The notes under the pieces: generated by a model
Seen by the model: the letters and a program-made list of their open reading frames with translations, nothing else
Databases searched by the model: none
What the model was told of the DNA's origin: nothing
Part shown: in pieces, positions 20,820-30,889 of the stretch
How the letters are laid out: each line of letters begins with the position of its first letter
How positions within the stretch are numbered: the stretch's first letter is position 1
Program-made: the position numbers and the translations under genes
Source: Gymnothorax reevesii
Taxonomy: Eukaryota; Chordata; Actinopteri; Anguilliformes; Muraenidae
Assembly: GCA_029721435.1 (NCBI GenBank)
Contig: CM056576.1
Location: forward strand, 111,952,666-112,016,665
DNA length: 64,000 bases
Direction: 5' to 3'

Positions 20820-22324
20820 CAAAACACAAAACCAGTGAAGTTGGCACGTTATGTAAATCTTAGATAAAAACAGAATACAATGATTTGCAAATCCTTTTCA
20901 ACTTATATTCAATTGAATACACTGCAAAGACAAGATGTTTAATGTTCAAACTGAGAAAAAATTTTTTTTTTGCAAATAATCATTAACTTTTGGGAAAACG
21001 TTTGGGAACTGAGGAGACCAATTTTTGAAGCTTTTCAGGTGGAACTCTTTCCCATTCTTGCTTGATGTACAGCTTAAGTTGTTCAACAGTCCGGGGTCGC
21101 ATTTTACGCTTCATAATGCGCCACACATTTTCAATGGGAGACAGGTCTGGACTACTGGCAGGCCAGTCTAGTACCCGCAATCTTTTACTACGGAGCCATG
21201 CTGTTGTAACACGTGCAGAATGTGGCTTGGCATTGTCTTGCTGAAATAAGCAGAGGCGTCCATGAAAAAGACGTTGCTTGGTTGGCAACATATGTTGCTC
21301 CAAAACCTGTATGTACATTTCAGCATTAATGATGCCTTCACATATGTGTAAGTTGCCCATGCCTTGGACACTAATACACCCCCATACCATCACAGATGCT
21401 GGCTTTTGAACTTTGCGCCTATAACAGTCCGGATGGCTCTTTTCCTCTTTGGTCCGGTGGACACGACGTCCACAGTTTCCAAAAACAATTTCAAATGTGG
21501 ACTCGTCAGACCACAGAACACTTTTCCACTTTGCATCAGTCCATCTTAGATGAGCTTGGGCCCAGCGAAGCCGGCGGCGTTTCTGGGTGCTGTTGATAAA
21601 TGGCTTTCGCTTTGTATTGTAGAGCTTTAACTTGCACTTGCAGATGTAGTGACGAACTGTAGCTACTGACAGTGGTTTTCTGAAGTGTTCCTGAGCCCAT
21701 GTGGTGATGTCCTTTACACACTGATGTCGGTTTTTGATGCAGTACCGCCTGAGGGATCGAAGGTCACGGGCATTCACTGTTGGTTTTCGGCCTTGTCGCT
21801 TGCGTGCAGTGATTTCTCCAGATTCTCTGAACCTTTTGACGATATTACGGACCGTAGATGATGAAATCCCTCAATTTCTTGCAATAGCTCGTTGAGGAAT
21901 GTTGTTTTTAAACTGTTCGACAATCAGCTCACGCATTTGTTCACGAAGTGGTGACCCTCGCCCCATCCTTGTTTGTGAATGACTGAGCATTTCAGGGAAG
22001 CTGCTTTTATACCCAATCATGGCACCCACCTGTTCCCAATTTGCCCGTTCACCTGTGGGATGTTCCAAATAAGTGTTTGATGAGCATTCCTCAACTCTCT
22101 AAGTCTTTTTTGCCACTTGTGCCAGCTTTTTTGAAACATGTTGCAGGCATCAAATTCCAAATGAGCTAATATTTGCAAAAATTTACAAAGTTTACCTGTT
22201 CGAACATTAAGTTACTTGTCTTTGCAGTGTATTGAATATAGGTTGAAAAGGATTTGCAAATCATTGTATTCTGTTTTTATTTACGATTTACACAACGTGC
22301 CAACTTCACTGGTTTTGGGTTTTG
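20820..22324 (-). mobile_element. Tc1-like transposon, 1,505 bp, with TA duplication
   Basis: Long terminal inverted repeats: CAAAACACAAAACCAGTGAA at the left, and at the right the inverse of CAAAACCCAAAACCAGTGAA. Both continue through AGTTGGCACGTT, ACAGAATACAATGATTTGC, AAATCCTTTTCAAC and CACTGCAAAGACAAG for about 130 bp. TA flanks both ends (20,818-20,819 and 22,325-22,326). A transposase lies on the minus strand. I recall this family as widespread in fishes and also reported in lampreys, but no database check was possible. It inserted into the Penelope-like element. Confidence 0.92.
20983..21966 (-). pseudogene. Tc1 transposase with a single nonsense codon
   Basis: The start MGRGSPLREQMRELIVEQF at 21,966 fits the family; a longer upstream frame reaches 22,068. 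The N-terminal paired-type HTH contains QRAIARN, then a TGA at 21,871-21,873 (codon 32), and the same frame continues GISSSTVRNIVKRFRESGE without a frameshift. The catalytic domain is complete: WSDEST (first Asp), QQDNAKPHSARV (second Asp) and SPDLSPIENVW (Glu). There are 34 residues between the second Asp and Glu, so DD34E. The C terminus ends SSVPKRFPKS. Total about 327 codons, the normal Tc1 length. Only one lesion is visible, so the element was active relatively recently. Confidence 0.92.
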
Positions 22325-22326
22325 TA

Positions 22327-22387
22327 CTTTTTTAGCTTAGGATATGAATCAATGATGTGCCAGTGTTTTAGGATGGATTTTTTTTTA
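22327..22387 (-). pseudogene. Penelope linker fragment between the two insertions
   Basis: On the minus strand this 60-bp island reads KSILKHWHIIDSYPKLKK, the short conserved block that precedes the GIY-YIG region in Penelope-like proteins. It is bounded by the TA of the mariner-like element on one side and the TA of the Tc1 on the other. The frame continues upstream across the removed mariner-like element. Across the Tc1, a one-base shift is needed. Confidence 0.75.
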
Positions 22388-22496
22388 CAGTTTTTCCCAG
22401 TCGCTTTGGTGCATTTCTCACATCACCATTAACATTTGCACAACAGTTGGTGCATTTCACAGAACAATGAGTACAAATTGCAAAACCTAGTGGATA

Positions 22497-23652
22497 TGTT
22501 GTGATTCTGCCTTTCGGTCATGCTTTTGTTCTTGTTCTGTGTTCATAATTATTGTCTTTTATTTATTCCTTTTGGTTTTTGTTACTCTCAGGTTTTTGGT
22601 TCATTCCATGTTTCAGTTCCATTGCACTTGTCTCCCCTGTCTTGTGATCTAGTTGGTTCAGTCTGTCTTCCCCGTCTGTGTGCTCACTTACTTTGGGTGA
22701 TTTAAATGTATTCCGGTGTTTAATATATTCCTTCAAATCTTGTTTTCTCCCTTCGCCAATCAGTTCTGATTACTAACTAGACTAACATTTGCATTTTGTA
22801 TCATAGTCTACTAACACAACTAATCCATGTAAATAAGATCACTAACTTACTAATGAGCACTCTAGATTAATATGTAAAGTTGCACCGCGACTAATTTAGA
22901 CTAATTCCCTCTCCGCTATCGCCCTGTTCTATACTCCGCCCCTTAGTCTGTCTCTGTCCTCTCCTGAGCTTCAGCAAGAATCTCTCGCACATGCTTAATC
23001 ACTCTGCAGCGCTTGTTATCTGTGCATGTAGAACTCCAGGACCGGAGATGTTTAAATGTCAAAGGCTGTTAGTGTGATTCCCGTTCGTGTTTTGTCTCTG
23101 CCAATTTTCATGGTTAGGGCTTCTCTCATGTGATTCTCCCAATGTAATTAGCCTGATTCTCTAAACCTGACTCCTGTATAGCATGTGACCTTCCCTGTGT
23201 GTATATTAGCAGTATTTTCACTCACAGCTCTTGTCAGAACGTTGATCAATATTTCTTTGTGCAGAGCGCCTCGTATGCCATTGATTATTGTTTCGCTTCT
23301 ACTGGATAGTCCGACTTTGATTCTTGCCATTGCCCTTTTTGTATTTTTGTCTCTCTGGATTTCGACACATTTTTGTATTACCTGTTTGGATGCCCTGTGT
23401 ATGACCTTTGGCTTTGTTCATCGACTATGACTTTTTGCCTATCATTTTTGTACCTCTGCTCATCTGTCTTACTGGTTCTGACCCCTGCCTGTCTAGTCGA
23501 CACTGTTTTTGGATTTCGTATTGTGGCTTGGCAATTCCTGTGTTTTTTTGTTTTTTTTTTTTTTGGGCTTTGACTCGGCTTCCAATAAAGGCATACGTTT
23601 TTTTTTTTTTTGGATTTGTCTCTCGCGAGTGGTTCCTGAACGGTACCTCACA
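22497..23652 (+). mobile_element. Solo LTR (1,156 bp) with GGATA duplication
   Basis: Begins TGTTGTGATTCTGCC and ends GGTACCTCACA, i.e. TGT...ACA. It is flanked by GGATA on both sides (22,492-22,496 and 23,653-23,657). An AATAAA occurs at about 23,585, near the 3' end, between two poly-T runs, which sets the plus orientation. The sequence is pyrimidine-rich and non-coding. No internal retroelement region adjoins, so recombination between two LTRs is the likely origin. The start resembles that of the LTR at 52,269. Confidence 0.85.
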
Positions 23653-24125
23653 GGATAACCTGCAAAAGCATGTCACATGCTCAAAATGAATATGATTCCT
23701 CAAAAGCAAGTATTTATGTCAATGAAACTGTGTCATCAAAATAAGTCCTGACACCATTGTTTATGAACAAGACAGTCAAATGGCTTTATCATGTTTTCAT
23801 TATGACAGTTTACTCTGTGTTTTGCAATGCAAAAAAGTCAGATCTTGTTGATGCTACCTGAAAATGCTCAAGACCGCACTATACACTACCTGTACAGCCA
23901 TTCAAAAACTACAGTAAAGTACCACATTACTGTATTTAGTGAGGTAACTGAGTACAAGACATATGTATGTGTCACATATTTACTGCATATGCCCTTAGCA
24001 ATTCTAAAGCATTGTGCAAGAAAAATACACAGTCACTTATTTAGAAATAAGAAACACCATTTTGGTAGAACTGTGCTCAAATGTAAACATTAAAACAGTA
24101 CATATTACTGTAAACTGAACATCAA

Positions 24126-25608
24126 TTATTCCTGGACATCCACACGTTCCTGTCTGTCCGGCCAAATATTTTCATCTACGTCACAGCGGATGTCTTCTGT
24201 TGCAAGGCAGCGAGGAAAGTATCTCCTTGAGTGGCGAATCCACCCTCTGCAGGACTCCACTGTGATGTCATCACATGCAGCATCCATGGCTGCTAGAGGG
24301 GCCATTTGGGCATGTGGATGTCGGTCATTAACCTTCCACCTCCAGGCAGAAAAAAACTCTTCTATTGGATTAAGGAATGGGGAGTGGTGGGAGAGATATT
24401 CAACCAGCATCCTGCCATGTGCTGCAAACCACTCTGACCAGATGTGAGTGATGAAAGCTCACATTATCCCACAAGACAACATACTTGTTGTCCAAGTTTG
24501 GACAACATGGTCTCCAGTTAGACTCCTCTCATTCTCAGGGACTATGGTTCAGTAAAGAGTGTCTAGAAAAGTAAGTATGTTGTGTGTTGTTAGGACCGAT
24601 AAGGGGGATATGGGTGAGGACACAATTTTCCGAGATGGCTGCATACATTGTGACATTCCCCCCTTGTTGGCCTGGGACATCAATCGTTGCTCTCTGTCCA
24701 ATTCTGTTTCTTTCATGCCTTCTGCCTTTGGCCAGATTGAAGCCTGCCTCATCGATGTAAATGAATGTGTGCAGTGGTTCCCTGGCCTTTAGCTCCAGTA
24801 TACGCTTTATCCCAGAAGAGAGGGAGAAAGAAAAAAGAAAACAATTGAAAGAAATTTCCCTGTGTAACAATGCATTTTTGACAACATAGTGTACAGTATG
24901 TAGTCTACTGTGAATATACAGAACTGTCACATTAAGTCACATTGGAACTACACAAAGTAAAATAGTTTACAGTTCTGAACATTAGAGTATGCTTAGAAAG
25001 CCCACTCAAGCTTTACCTGTACATACTGGTGACGGGTCTCCTTCACTCTTTCGCTGTTCCTTTCAAATTGTCAAGTTGTTTCATGCGCATTTCATTCCTA
25101 CTGAGCACTCAGTCAATTGTTGCGATTGAAACAGATTCAATATTGCCAAGGATATTGTCATCCTCTATAACAGCGCTTTGAATCTCTCTCAATCTTACGG
25201 CATTGTTTGCAATCACCATTGCACAAATGGCTTCCTCTTGTTGCGGGCCCCCTTCCACCTCTGCGAGGTTCTCTTGTAGTCCTATGTGTTGCAGAGTAAA
25301 ATTATAGTAATGCACAGTAAATATGAGATATAACAAGGTATTGGAGTACTGTCCAATACTGTGCATACCCGTTCTCCCTACGAAATGTTTGAATGATGGA
25401 ATTCAGTGGTTCTCACTACATTTGGTTGCACCCGTGGACCAGCCTCAGCCATAGTGAGGCCGTGATTGACAACATAGTCCACAAATGTAGCCCTAATTTC
25501 ATCAGGGATTTGTCTAAGTACTTCACCTCTTCTTCCTCTGCCCCTGTTTTGTTCCCTTCCCCGTCCTCCCCGCATTCTCACCCCTCCTCCACGACGGTGA
25601 CCTTCCAT
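24126..25608 (-). pseudogene. DDE_3 (IS630/mariner-like) transposase, apparently spliced, broken
   Basis: An Arg/Gly-rich N terminus (RMRGGRGREQNRGRGRRG) is followed by IPDEIRATFVDYVVNHGLTM (HTH region), QQEEAICAMVIANNAVRL and SVSIATID. Then come FIYIDEAGFN (first Asp), GQQGGNVTMYAAIS, a WDN motif in another frame (second Asp) and SPFLNPIEEFFSAWRW (Glu), ending DIRCDVDENIWPDRQERV. The spacing is about 35 residues after frame correction. Coding similarity is interrupted at two places that have GT/AG borders: about 25,281-25,366 and about 24,800-25,013 (donor CAG/GTAAAG, pyrimidine tract before the acceptor). Lesions: a TGA after SIATID, and frameshifts near 25,400, 25,070 and 24,450-24,550. 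Confidence 0.8.
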
Positions 25609-26188
25609 TTTTGTGTCACAGAATTATAGAAACTGTACACACTATGTCCTGCTTGGTTAATATATCCTTGCCAAGTGAGAATTCATGGGATTCAGCTCTG
25701 AGTGACTGTGGACAAGTGGCTTGTCATTGGTGACAATTAATTCTTCACACACCTCCTCATGAGTGAAAGCTGAGGTTAACCTGAGAGCAACTGTTTAATT
25801 TAAGGAGACATTTTCAGGAAAAACATGATAAAGGAATGTATGAAATTTGCTTGACAGATTTTGACTACTACTTCAACTATTTTGTATGTAATGACTCAAG
25901 CAGTGAAATGAGGACTATAATTTTTTATAGGGAATGACTATTCAGCATACATGAGTATGTTTCATTTTGACTGAAATGACATAAGAAAATGATAATGTTA
26001 TAAAACAGCAGAGAATTGTATGAAAGTAACTGATACATGTCCAAGAGCAATTTCAATTGGTTCAGAGGAATGAGAATTTGCTAAGATGATGTGCACAAAT
26101 GGCTCAATGTTGTGGAGGTTGAACAAAAAGTAGTGAGAACTTTCATTCTGATCTGAGAAATGCACCAAAGCGACTGAGAAAAACTGTA

Positions 26189-26650
26189 AATTCAAACACC
26201 AGCGGGGAGTATTTTACGCAGCACATAGGGGCATTAATCTGTTTACCGGTGCTCTTTTTTGATGCCCGAAGGCATTCGTCTTGCGTAATGTTGTCAAAGC
26301 GTTCAATTGCAGTATTTACCCACTCCTGTTTATAACCTCTGCTGAAAAATCTATTAGATAACGTAAGTCCTCAGCTTGTGTAGAATATGACTCATCGTCA
26401 CAACATATCCTGTGAATCCAATGGAACTGGCTGATGGGAAGGCTTTTAATAAGCGATCACGGGTGAAAGCTGTCTCCTCTCAGTAAAGTGTTGCGATCAG
26501 TTGGTTTGCGATAGAGATCTGTTTTTATTTCCCTCTCCTCTTTATAGACTTTAACATCCAAGAAGCTTATTCACTACAAATCATGTTTCAGTGTGAATTG
26601 AAGATGGTCATTACAAGAATTGATACACATGAAAGTGCATGAGTTCATCA
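26189..26650 (-). pseudogene. Penelope reverse transcriptase, C-terminal part
   Basis: The minus strand reads NDHLQFTLKHD, then FLDVKVYKEEREIKTDLYR, KPTDRNTLLRGDSFHP, SLPISQFH and, in shifted frames, RGYKQEWVNTAIERFDNITQ. It ends in KYSPLVFEF at the junction with the mariner-like element. FLDV...TDLYRKPTDRN is the characteristic thumb-side block of Penelope-type reverse transcriptases. A TGA after SFHP and at least two frameshifts inactivate it. The catalytic YxDD part is not present in recognisable form. Confidence 0.8.
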
Positions 26651-26718
26651 ACTTTAGAGTCAACAATATTAAAATGAAATATATATCATGGCAAGCCGTT
26701 TCGGAAATTATTATTATA

Positions 26719-26835
26719 TATATTGAATGAAAGTCTGAATATATGGAATGAAACTTGAATATATTGAATGAAAGTCTGAGTGTATGGAATGAAAGTATGA
26801 ATGTATTGAATGAAAGTCTGAGTGTCTGAATATAT
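26719..26835. repeat. 21-bp minisatellite, about 5.5 units
   Basis: Units of the type TATTGAATGAAAGTCTGAGTG alternate with TATGGAATGAAAGTATGAATG, giving a 42-bp higher-order period. It lies at the upstream edge of the Penelope-like element. No coding role is apparent. Confidence 0.85.
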
Positions 26836-26849
26836 GGGTGTGGCTCACA

Positions 26850-28990
26850 AAAACTACCCCAGCCAGGTTGTGACTTTGAAAAATATTTTTTTCTTAGCTG
26901 GATCTTGCTGATAAGTATTGAGAAAGTACAAGCATTATGGGTTTATGTGCAAAAAACCGTGTGATCAAACAAGCAATAGTTTCACTGGGGCATGTCCTTG
27001 AATAAGGCCCTCTAAGAAATCAAATTTGGCCCTGTCATTTACATTATCAGCTGACTTACCTGTCTTTAATGAAACTAATCAATTCCTAGCCATGTGGAAA
27101 CCTGTTTTATACTAACTTGACATTCCAGCAATGAAATTGGCATACAGAGAAGCTGCCTACACCTCATTTTAGTAATGAGTCACCTGTTTGAAGTTTGGCC
27201 TGAAAATGTGAATGTTACTTCCACCGCATAACTTGAAAAACTGAACTGTTTCATTACGTCTAGTTTTGTGCAAATGCCTGCTTATTAATTATTAGCTATT
27301 TTACATTAAAGTATAGGTCTTTGTGATTTGTGTCCTTAAGCGTGTACGAATAAATGCCTTGGCGCATGAGGTTGATTTGTGAATGGTAGCAAACAATAGC
27401 GTAAATGACACAATCATCAGTCTCAACTATGTCTCCTGAAAATACCTTTATATCATGTTGTAGAGCTATCATATGCAATCAAACCTCATTTTAGTATTAT
27501 ATATCCATTAATCTTTAGTTCAGTCAGGAAAACTCACGTTTGAATAAAATAGAAAATTTATTCATGGGTATAAGCATTACATTGTATTTTGGCGGCGGTT
27601 CTGCTCTGGAGGAATGTCCTACCTAGGCACAGCTAGTTGCAGTAGTTTTTCATGTTGCATAGCATGAAAAGTCATTGCAAACAGCAGCGGAAGCAAGTGA
27701 ACTTGACGTCTTTCAAATAGACCGCAGTATGACCTCGTGATGTGTATCCTCCAATTGTGTGCCTGCTGGTGCTGACGTGCTGGTAGCTTACCAGGCTGCT
27801 GTCAGCTGATGTAGCTCTTCTCGAGTTTCCTGCCTGAACTAGTTACATTCATTTAAGTACCCCAAATGTCATCCCCTGGAGCAGTTCACCTGCACTCATT
27901 GTGATGGTCTGGCCCTGCAGGCCCTCCCCCCTCCGATTTGCACCTCCACCTCAACGAGCCACAGCTGCTGCTCGTGGAGGTGGAGGTGATTTTAAGAGTA
28001 TATAAGAGCTGCACTGCCAGTTTGGCAGACGTAACTGTTTATTGCAGTCAGCCCTAGATATGTCTAATATATAACATGTGGACATAACTGTTTATTGCAG
28101 TCAGCCCTCGATATTAGCAAAACTTTCTATCGGTCTAACCATCGAGTAACATCTTGGAGAGTATGGATCTTTGGTATGGTGAATCTCTGACACTTGTTTT
28201 ACACTAACACACAGTCATTTACACCAATCAGAGTGTAAAAATGGCACAAAAAAAAAAAACCTTTTTTTTCAATGTAGCTCAGGTCCTCAACCCAAAACAG
28301 CTTGGGGTCACTTCTGACCAGAAGAGGAAGGTCCGCGGAAAAGGCAAAAGACAGCGCAATAAGATTCAGAGGGGTTACAATGGTGTTTGGGCTGAAATCC
28401 TCCCGTTTTCCTTTGGATAACATAAATGTCAGATAACGTAAATGACATAAATATAATATTTTGGGCTATGGAGACATTATTATACATGTCAAAGCCAATC
28501 ATAGTTATGTTTTGTGGTTTTTTGGGCTGACTGCATGGGTTTGAAAGGCTTGAAGCACCAAAGAACTTGCAGGTTCGGCACCACGTCGATAACGTAAGTG
28601 ACATTCTTAAACCGTACGCCGTCGAAGTCATGATACGATACCACCTCAAACCCAGTACCTATAGGGCTACTTTTGCTTTATTTCCTTAAGAACTGCTTAT
28701 TTGACTATAATATTAAGTATAAGTGGAGTGTTTAATGCTTATTCTAGATTATGTTATGGATAGCATTTCAGGGAAGACATAAATGACATAATTTCATGGA
28801 CATGTTACCTAGGAATGCTATGGACACCGGGTCAAGAGCAGGAATTTTAATTTGTTATGTTATAATGGCTAAAACTCCAAACTTTAGATGGAAACTTAGT
28901 TTTAATCAATAATAACTGGTTAACATGCTAAAAAACATGTTTAATCATGTATACATTGCCTGTGGACATGCTTGAATTCTGGCATTTGAG
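26850..28990. other. No recognisable gene; small internal duplication
   Basis: The only structure seen is a short direct repeat, TAACTGTTTATTGCAGTCAG, at about 28,031 and 28,087 (each followed by CCCT(A/C)GATAT). The 113-aa minus frame at 28,308-28,649 is not recognisable. ATAACGTAAATGACATAA-like text recurs several times between 28,420 and 28,790. Confidence 0.5.
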
Positions 28991-29005
28991 GTTTTGAGAT
29001 TACTT

Positions 29006-29262
29006 TAAAGGAGAATTCCGGTGTGAAATTGATTTGGTGTGTATTGAAACATGATAATGAGTACTAACTTTTGTCAAATGCCCCAACTCTGTAGGTACAC
29101 AACATTTTGAAATACATGGCTTTTTAGCCGAAGCTCCCAACAGGCTTACAATGGTAGTGAATTGGGCGTAGCGTTGCCATGCAAAAGAAATCACTATTTT
29201 TTATCATTAACGAGGCTCAAAGTAGCTCCACACTTCATTGGTAGAATTCTGAGGGCCCATAA
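29006..29262. repeat. Dispersed repeat family B, copy 1
   Basis: TTAAAGGAGAATTCCGGTGT at the start and GAATTCTGAGGGCCC at the end. It is matched along its length, same orientation, by 59,484-59,740 with shared TGAAACATGATAATGAGTAC and CAAAGTAGCTCCACACTTCA. Both copies start with TTAA followed by AGGAGAATTCCGG, suggesting a TTAA-targeting (piggyBac-type) element. This copy is cut at 29,262 by a microsatellite. Confidence 0.75.
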
Positions 29263-29271
29263 TATACGTAC

Positions 29272-29307
29272 ATACACACACACACACACACACTATATAT
29301 ATATATA
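29272..29307. repeat. (CA)n(TA)n microsatellite, left half
   Basis: Alternating CA units followed by TA units end at the left tip of the Tc1 element at 29,308. The mirror-image right half, (TA)n(TG)n, starts at 30,801. Confidence 0.9.
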
Positions 29308-30800
29308 CCCCTCTTCAAAAAAAAAGTAGGGGATATCAGAATTTTAAGGTCAGTAACAAAATAATGATTTTTTTTTTGGATACAATAACTGACTGCAATG
29401 AAGATAACACAGAGCACCAAAACACGGCCAGTGGAGCGCACATTCAGCACGTGGAAATCCCGAACACATGGCCGGGATGCAAATTTGAATTTGACACTTT
29501 AGAGAAAGGTCATCTACTCCATTGTTATCAAACTTCTTTCACTCGGATAGCTTCTGACTGTAATAGTTTGTTGATTTTGTTTGTCTGAGACATCCTTTCA
29601 TTGTTTCTTCGCGATGTGACGTTTCCAACGTGTTGAACGTTTAAGAGCAATTGCAAACTGGCAGCCACCAGTCTGAGGTTTCCAAGTTCTACAATGTTTC
29701 CCAGACTGTGATTAGCAGATTGTGGAGCAGGTATCAGCAAACCCATAATGTGGATGATCGACGCCATTCAGGGCGTCCACGATAGGTTGATTCATACCCA
29801 GGCTCTGAGAAATCTCACTCTGTTGCAAACCTACACCAGGCTACTGGTGTCTGAGTGACAGGTGAGACGATTAAAAATTGTCTATACAATGCCCATGCTC
29901 ATGCTAGATGGCCTCATATAGTGCCACCATTAACCCACCGCCATATTGCTAATAGACGCAAATAGTCTTCATAATGCAGGGACTGGGCAAATAGTTAGTG
30001 GTCACGTGTTGTGTCCTCAGATGAGCCCCAGTACACTTTAGACTTCCATGGTAGGTATGGTCGCATCTGGCGACGTTGTAACGAACACCATGCCAGTGTT
30101 AACCTGAGGCAACATGACAGATTTGGTGATGGGTCTGTTATGGTGTGGGGTGAGGTCACTATTACTACCCGAACCTCGCTCCATATCGTGCAAGGAAGAG
30201 TCACTGGTCAGTAATATCAGGAAAACATAATTATACCCTATATTGTCCCGATTGCATGACGTGAGGGGCGGCATTTGTCTTTCAGAATGACAATGCTTGT
30301 GCTCACTGTGTAAGAATAGGCTATAATTACCTTTAACGGTACAATATCCATAGCAAGCCCAGGCCAGCAATGAGCCCTGACCTTTCCCCCATTGAAAATG
30401 TGTGGGACATCTTGGGCTGACGTGTGCATCAAAGTGAAAGGTCACCAGCCACGCTAAATGAAGTAGCCAGGCGCTGGTGAAAGAATGGGACAGACTGCAT
30501 CAAATCACCATAGGTAGACCCATTTGCACAATGCCTAGAGAAAGCAATGAGTATTTGACCAATAACTGGGGCATTACGCACTATTGACGCAAAAATGTCA
30601 ACTCTCAATTTCCGTGTCTTACCCATTTTTTCTTTCACGGACCATGACAGCAAAAGAAACGGTTTTGGTAATGAATTATGGAGTGAACAGTTTACTTGAT
30701 TCTTTCTTTGTTAAGATACAATTTTTTTGGGATCAATTATTCTATATCATTAGTTTGTTATCATCCTTGCAATTTCAATATTTTCTATTTTTTTGAAGAG
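29308..30800 (+). mobile_element. Degenerate Tc1/mariner element inside a microsatellite
   Basis: The left end CCCCTCTTCAAAAAAAAAGT and right end TTTTTTTGAAGAG form a short imperfect inverted repeat. Both tips sit in (TA)n runs, so the exact TA duplication cannot be fixed. The transposase remnant is on the plus strand. Length about 1.49 kb fits the family. Confidence 0.7.
29600..30560 (+). pseudogene. Tc1/mariner transposase, heavily degraded
   Basis: Frame pieces in order: GSHQSEVSKFYNVSQTVISR and WSRYQQTHNVDDRRHSGRPR (HTH part, 29,650-29,785); SSDEPQYTLDFHGRYGRIW (first Asp) and GSVMVWG (30,011-30,214); FQNDNACAHCV (second Asp, near 30,280); SPDLSPIENVWDILG then TGA (Glu, near 30,390). The end is WDRLHQITIGRPI followed by NWGITHY. 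Multiple frameshifts and stops show it is old. The family differs from the other Tc1 copies in this window. Confidence 0.8.
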
Positions 30801-30840
30801 TATATATATATATATGTGTGTGTGCGTGTGCGTGTGTGTG

Positions 30841-30880
<40 letters not shown>
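30801..30880. repeat. (TA)n(TG)n microsatellite, right half
   Basis: TA units followed by about 30 TG/CG-containing units. With 29,272-29,307 it would form one (CA)(TA)(TG) tract if the Tc1 element were removed. Confidence 0.92.
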
Positions 30881-30881
<1 letters not shown>

Positions 30882-30889
30882 GGGGGTAA

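Larger units (their letters stand above)
22388..26186 (-). mobile_element. Mariner/IS630-like DNA transposon with TA duplication
   Basis: Ends CAGTTTTTCCCAGTCGCTTT (left) and the inverse of CAGTTTTTCTCAGTCGCTTT (right), sharing TTTGGTGCATTTCTCA. Both are flanked by TA (22,386-22,387 and 26,187-26,188). A DDE_3-type transposase lies on the minus strand at 24,126-25,608. The 3,799-bp length includes a 1,156-bp solo LTR plus a 5-bp duplication, leaving about 2.6 kb of original element. The host sequence is the Penelope-like element. Confidence 0.88.
20250..26690 (-). mobile_element. Penelope-like element, interrupted by two nested DNA transposons
   Basis: Reading the minus strand from 26,690 down, reverse-transcriptase C-terminal sequence (26,189-26,650) is followed by a linker piece (22,327-22,387) and then a GIY-YIG region (20,290-20,817). 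The gaps are exactly filled by a mariner-like element (22,388-26,186) and a Tc1 element (20,820-22,324), each bounded by TA. Joining the first two Penelope pieces at the shared TA keeps one open frame. The element is 5'-truncated or diverged beyond about 26.7 kb. Penelope-like elements with a C-terminal GIY-YIG nuclease are known in fish. Confidence 0.8.

Noticed and set aside
23373..23709. Phe-rich frames suggesting membrane proteins
   Set aside because: They come from poly-T and pyrimidine-rich LTR sequence, not from a gene.
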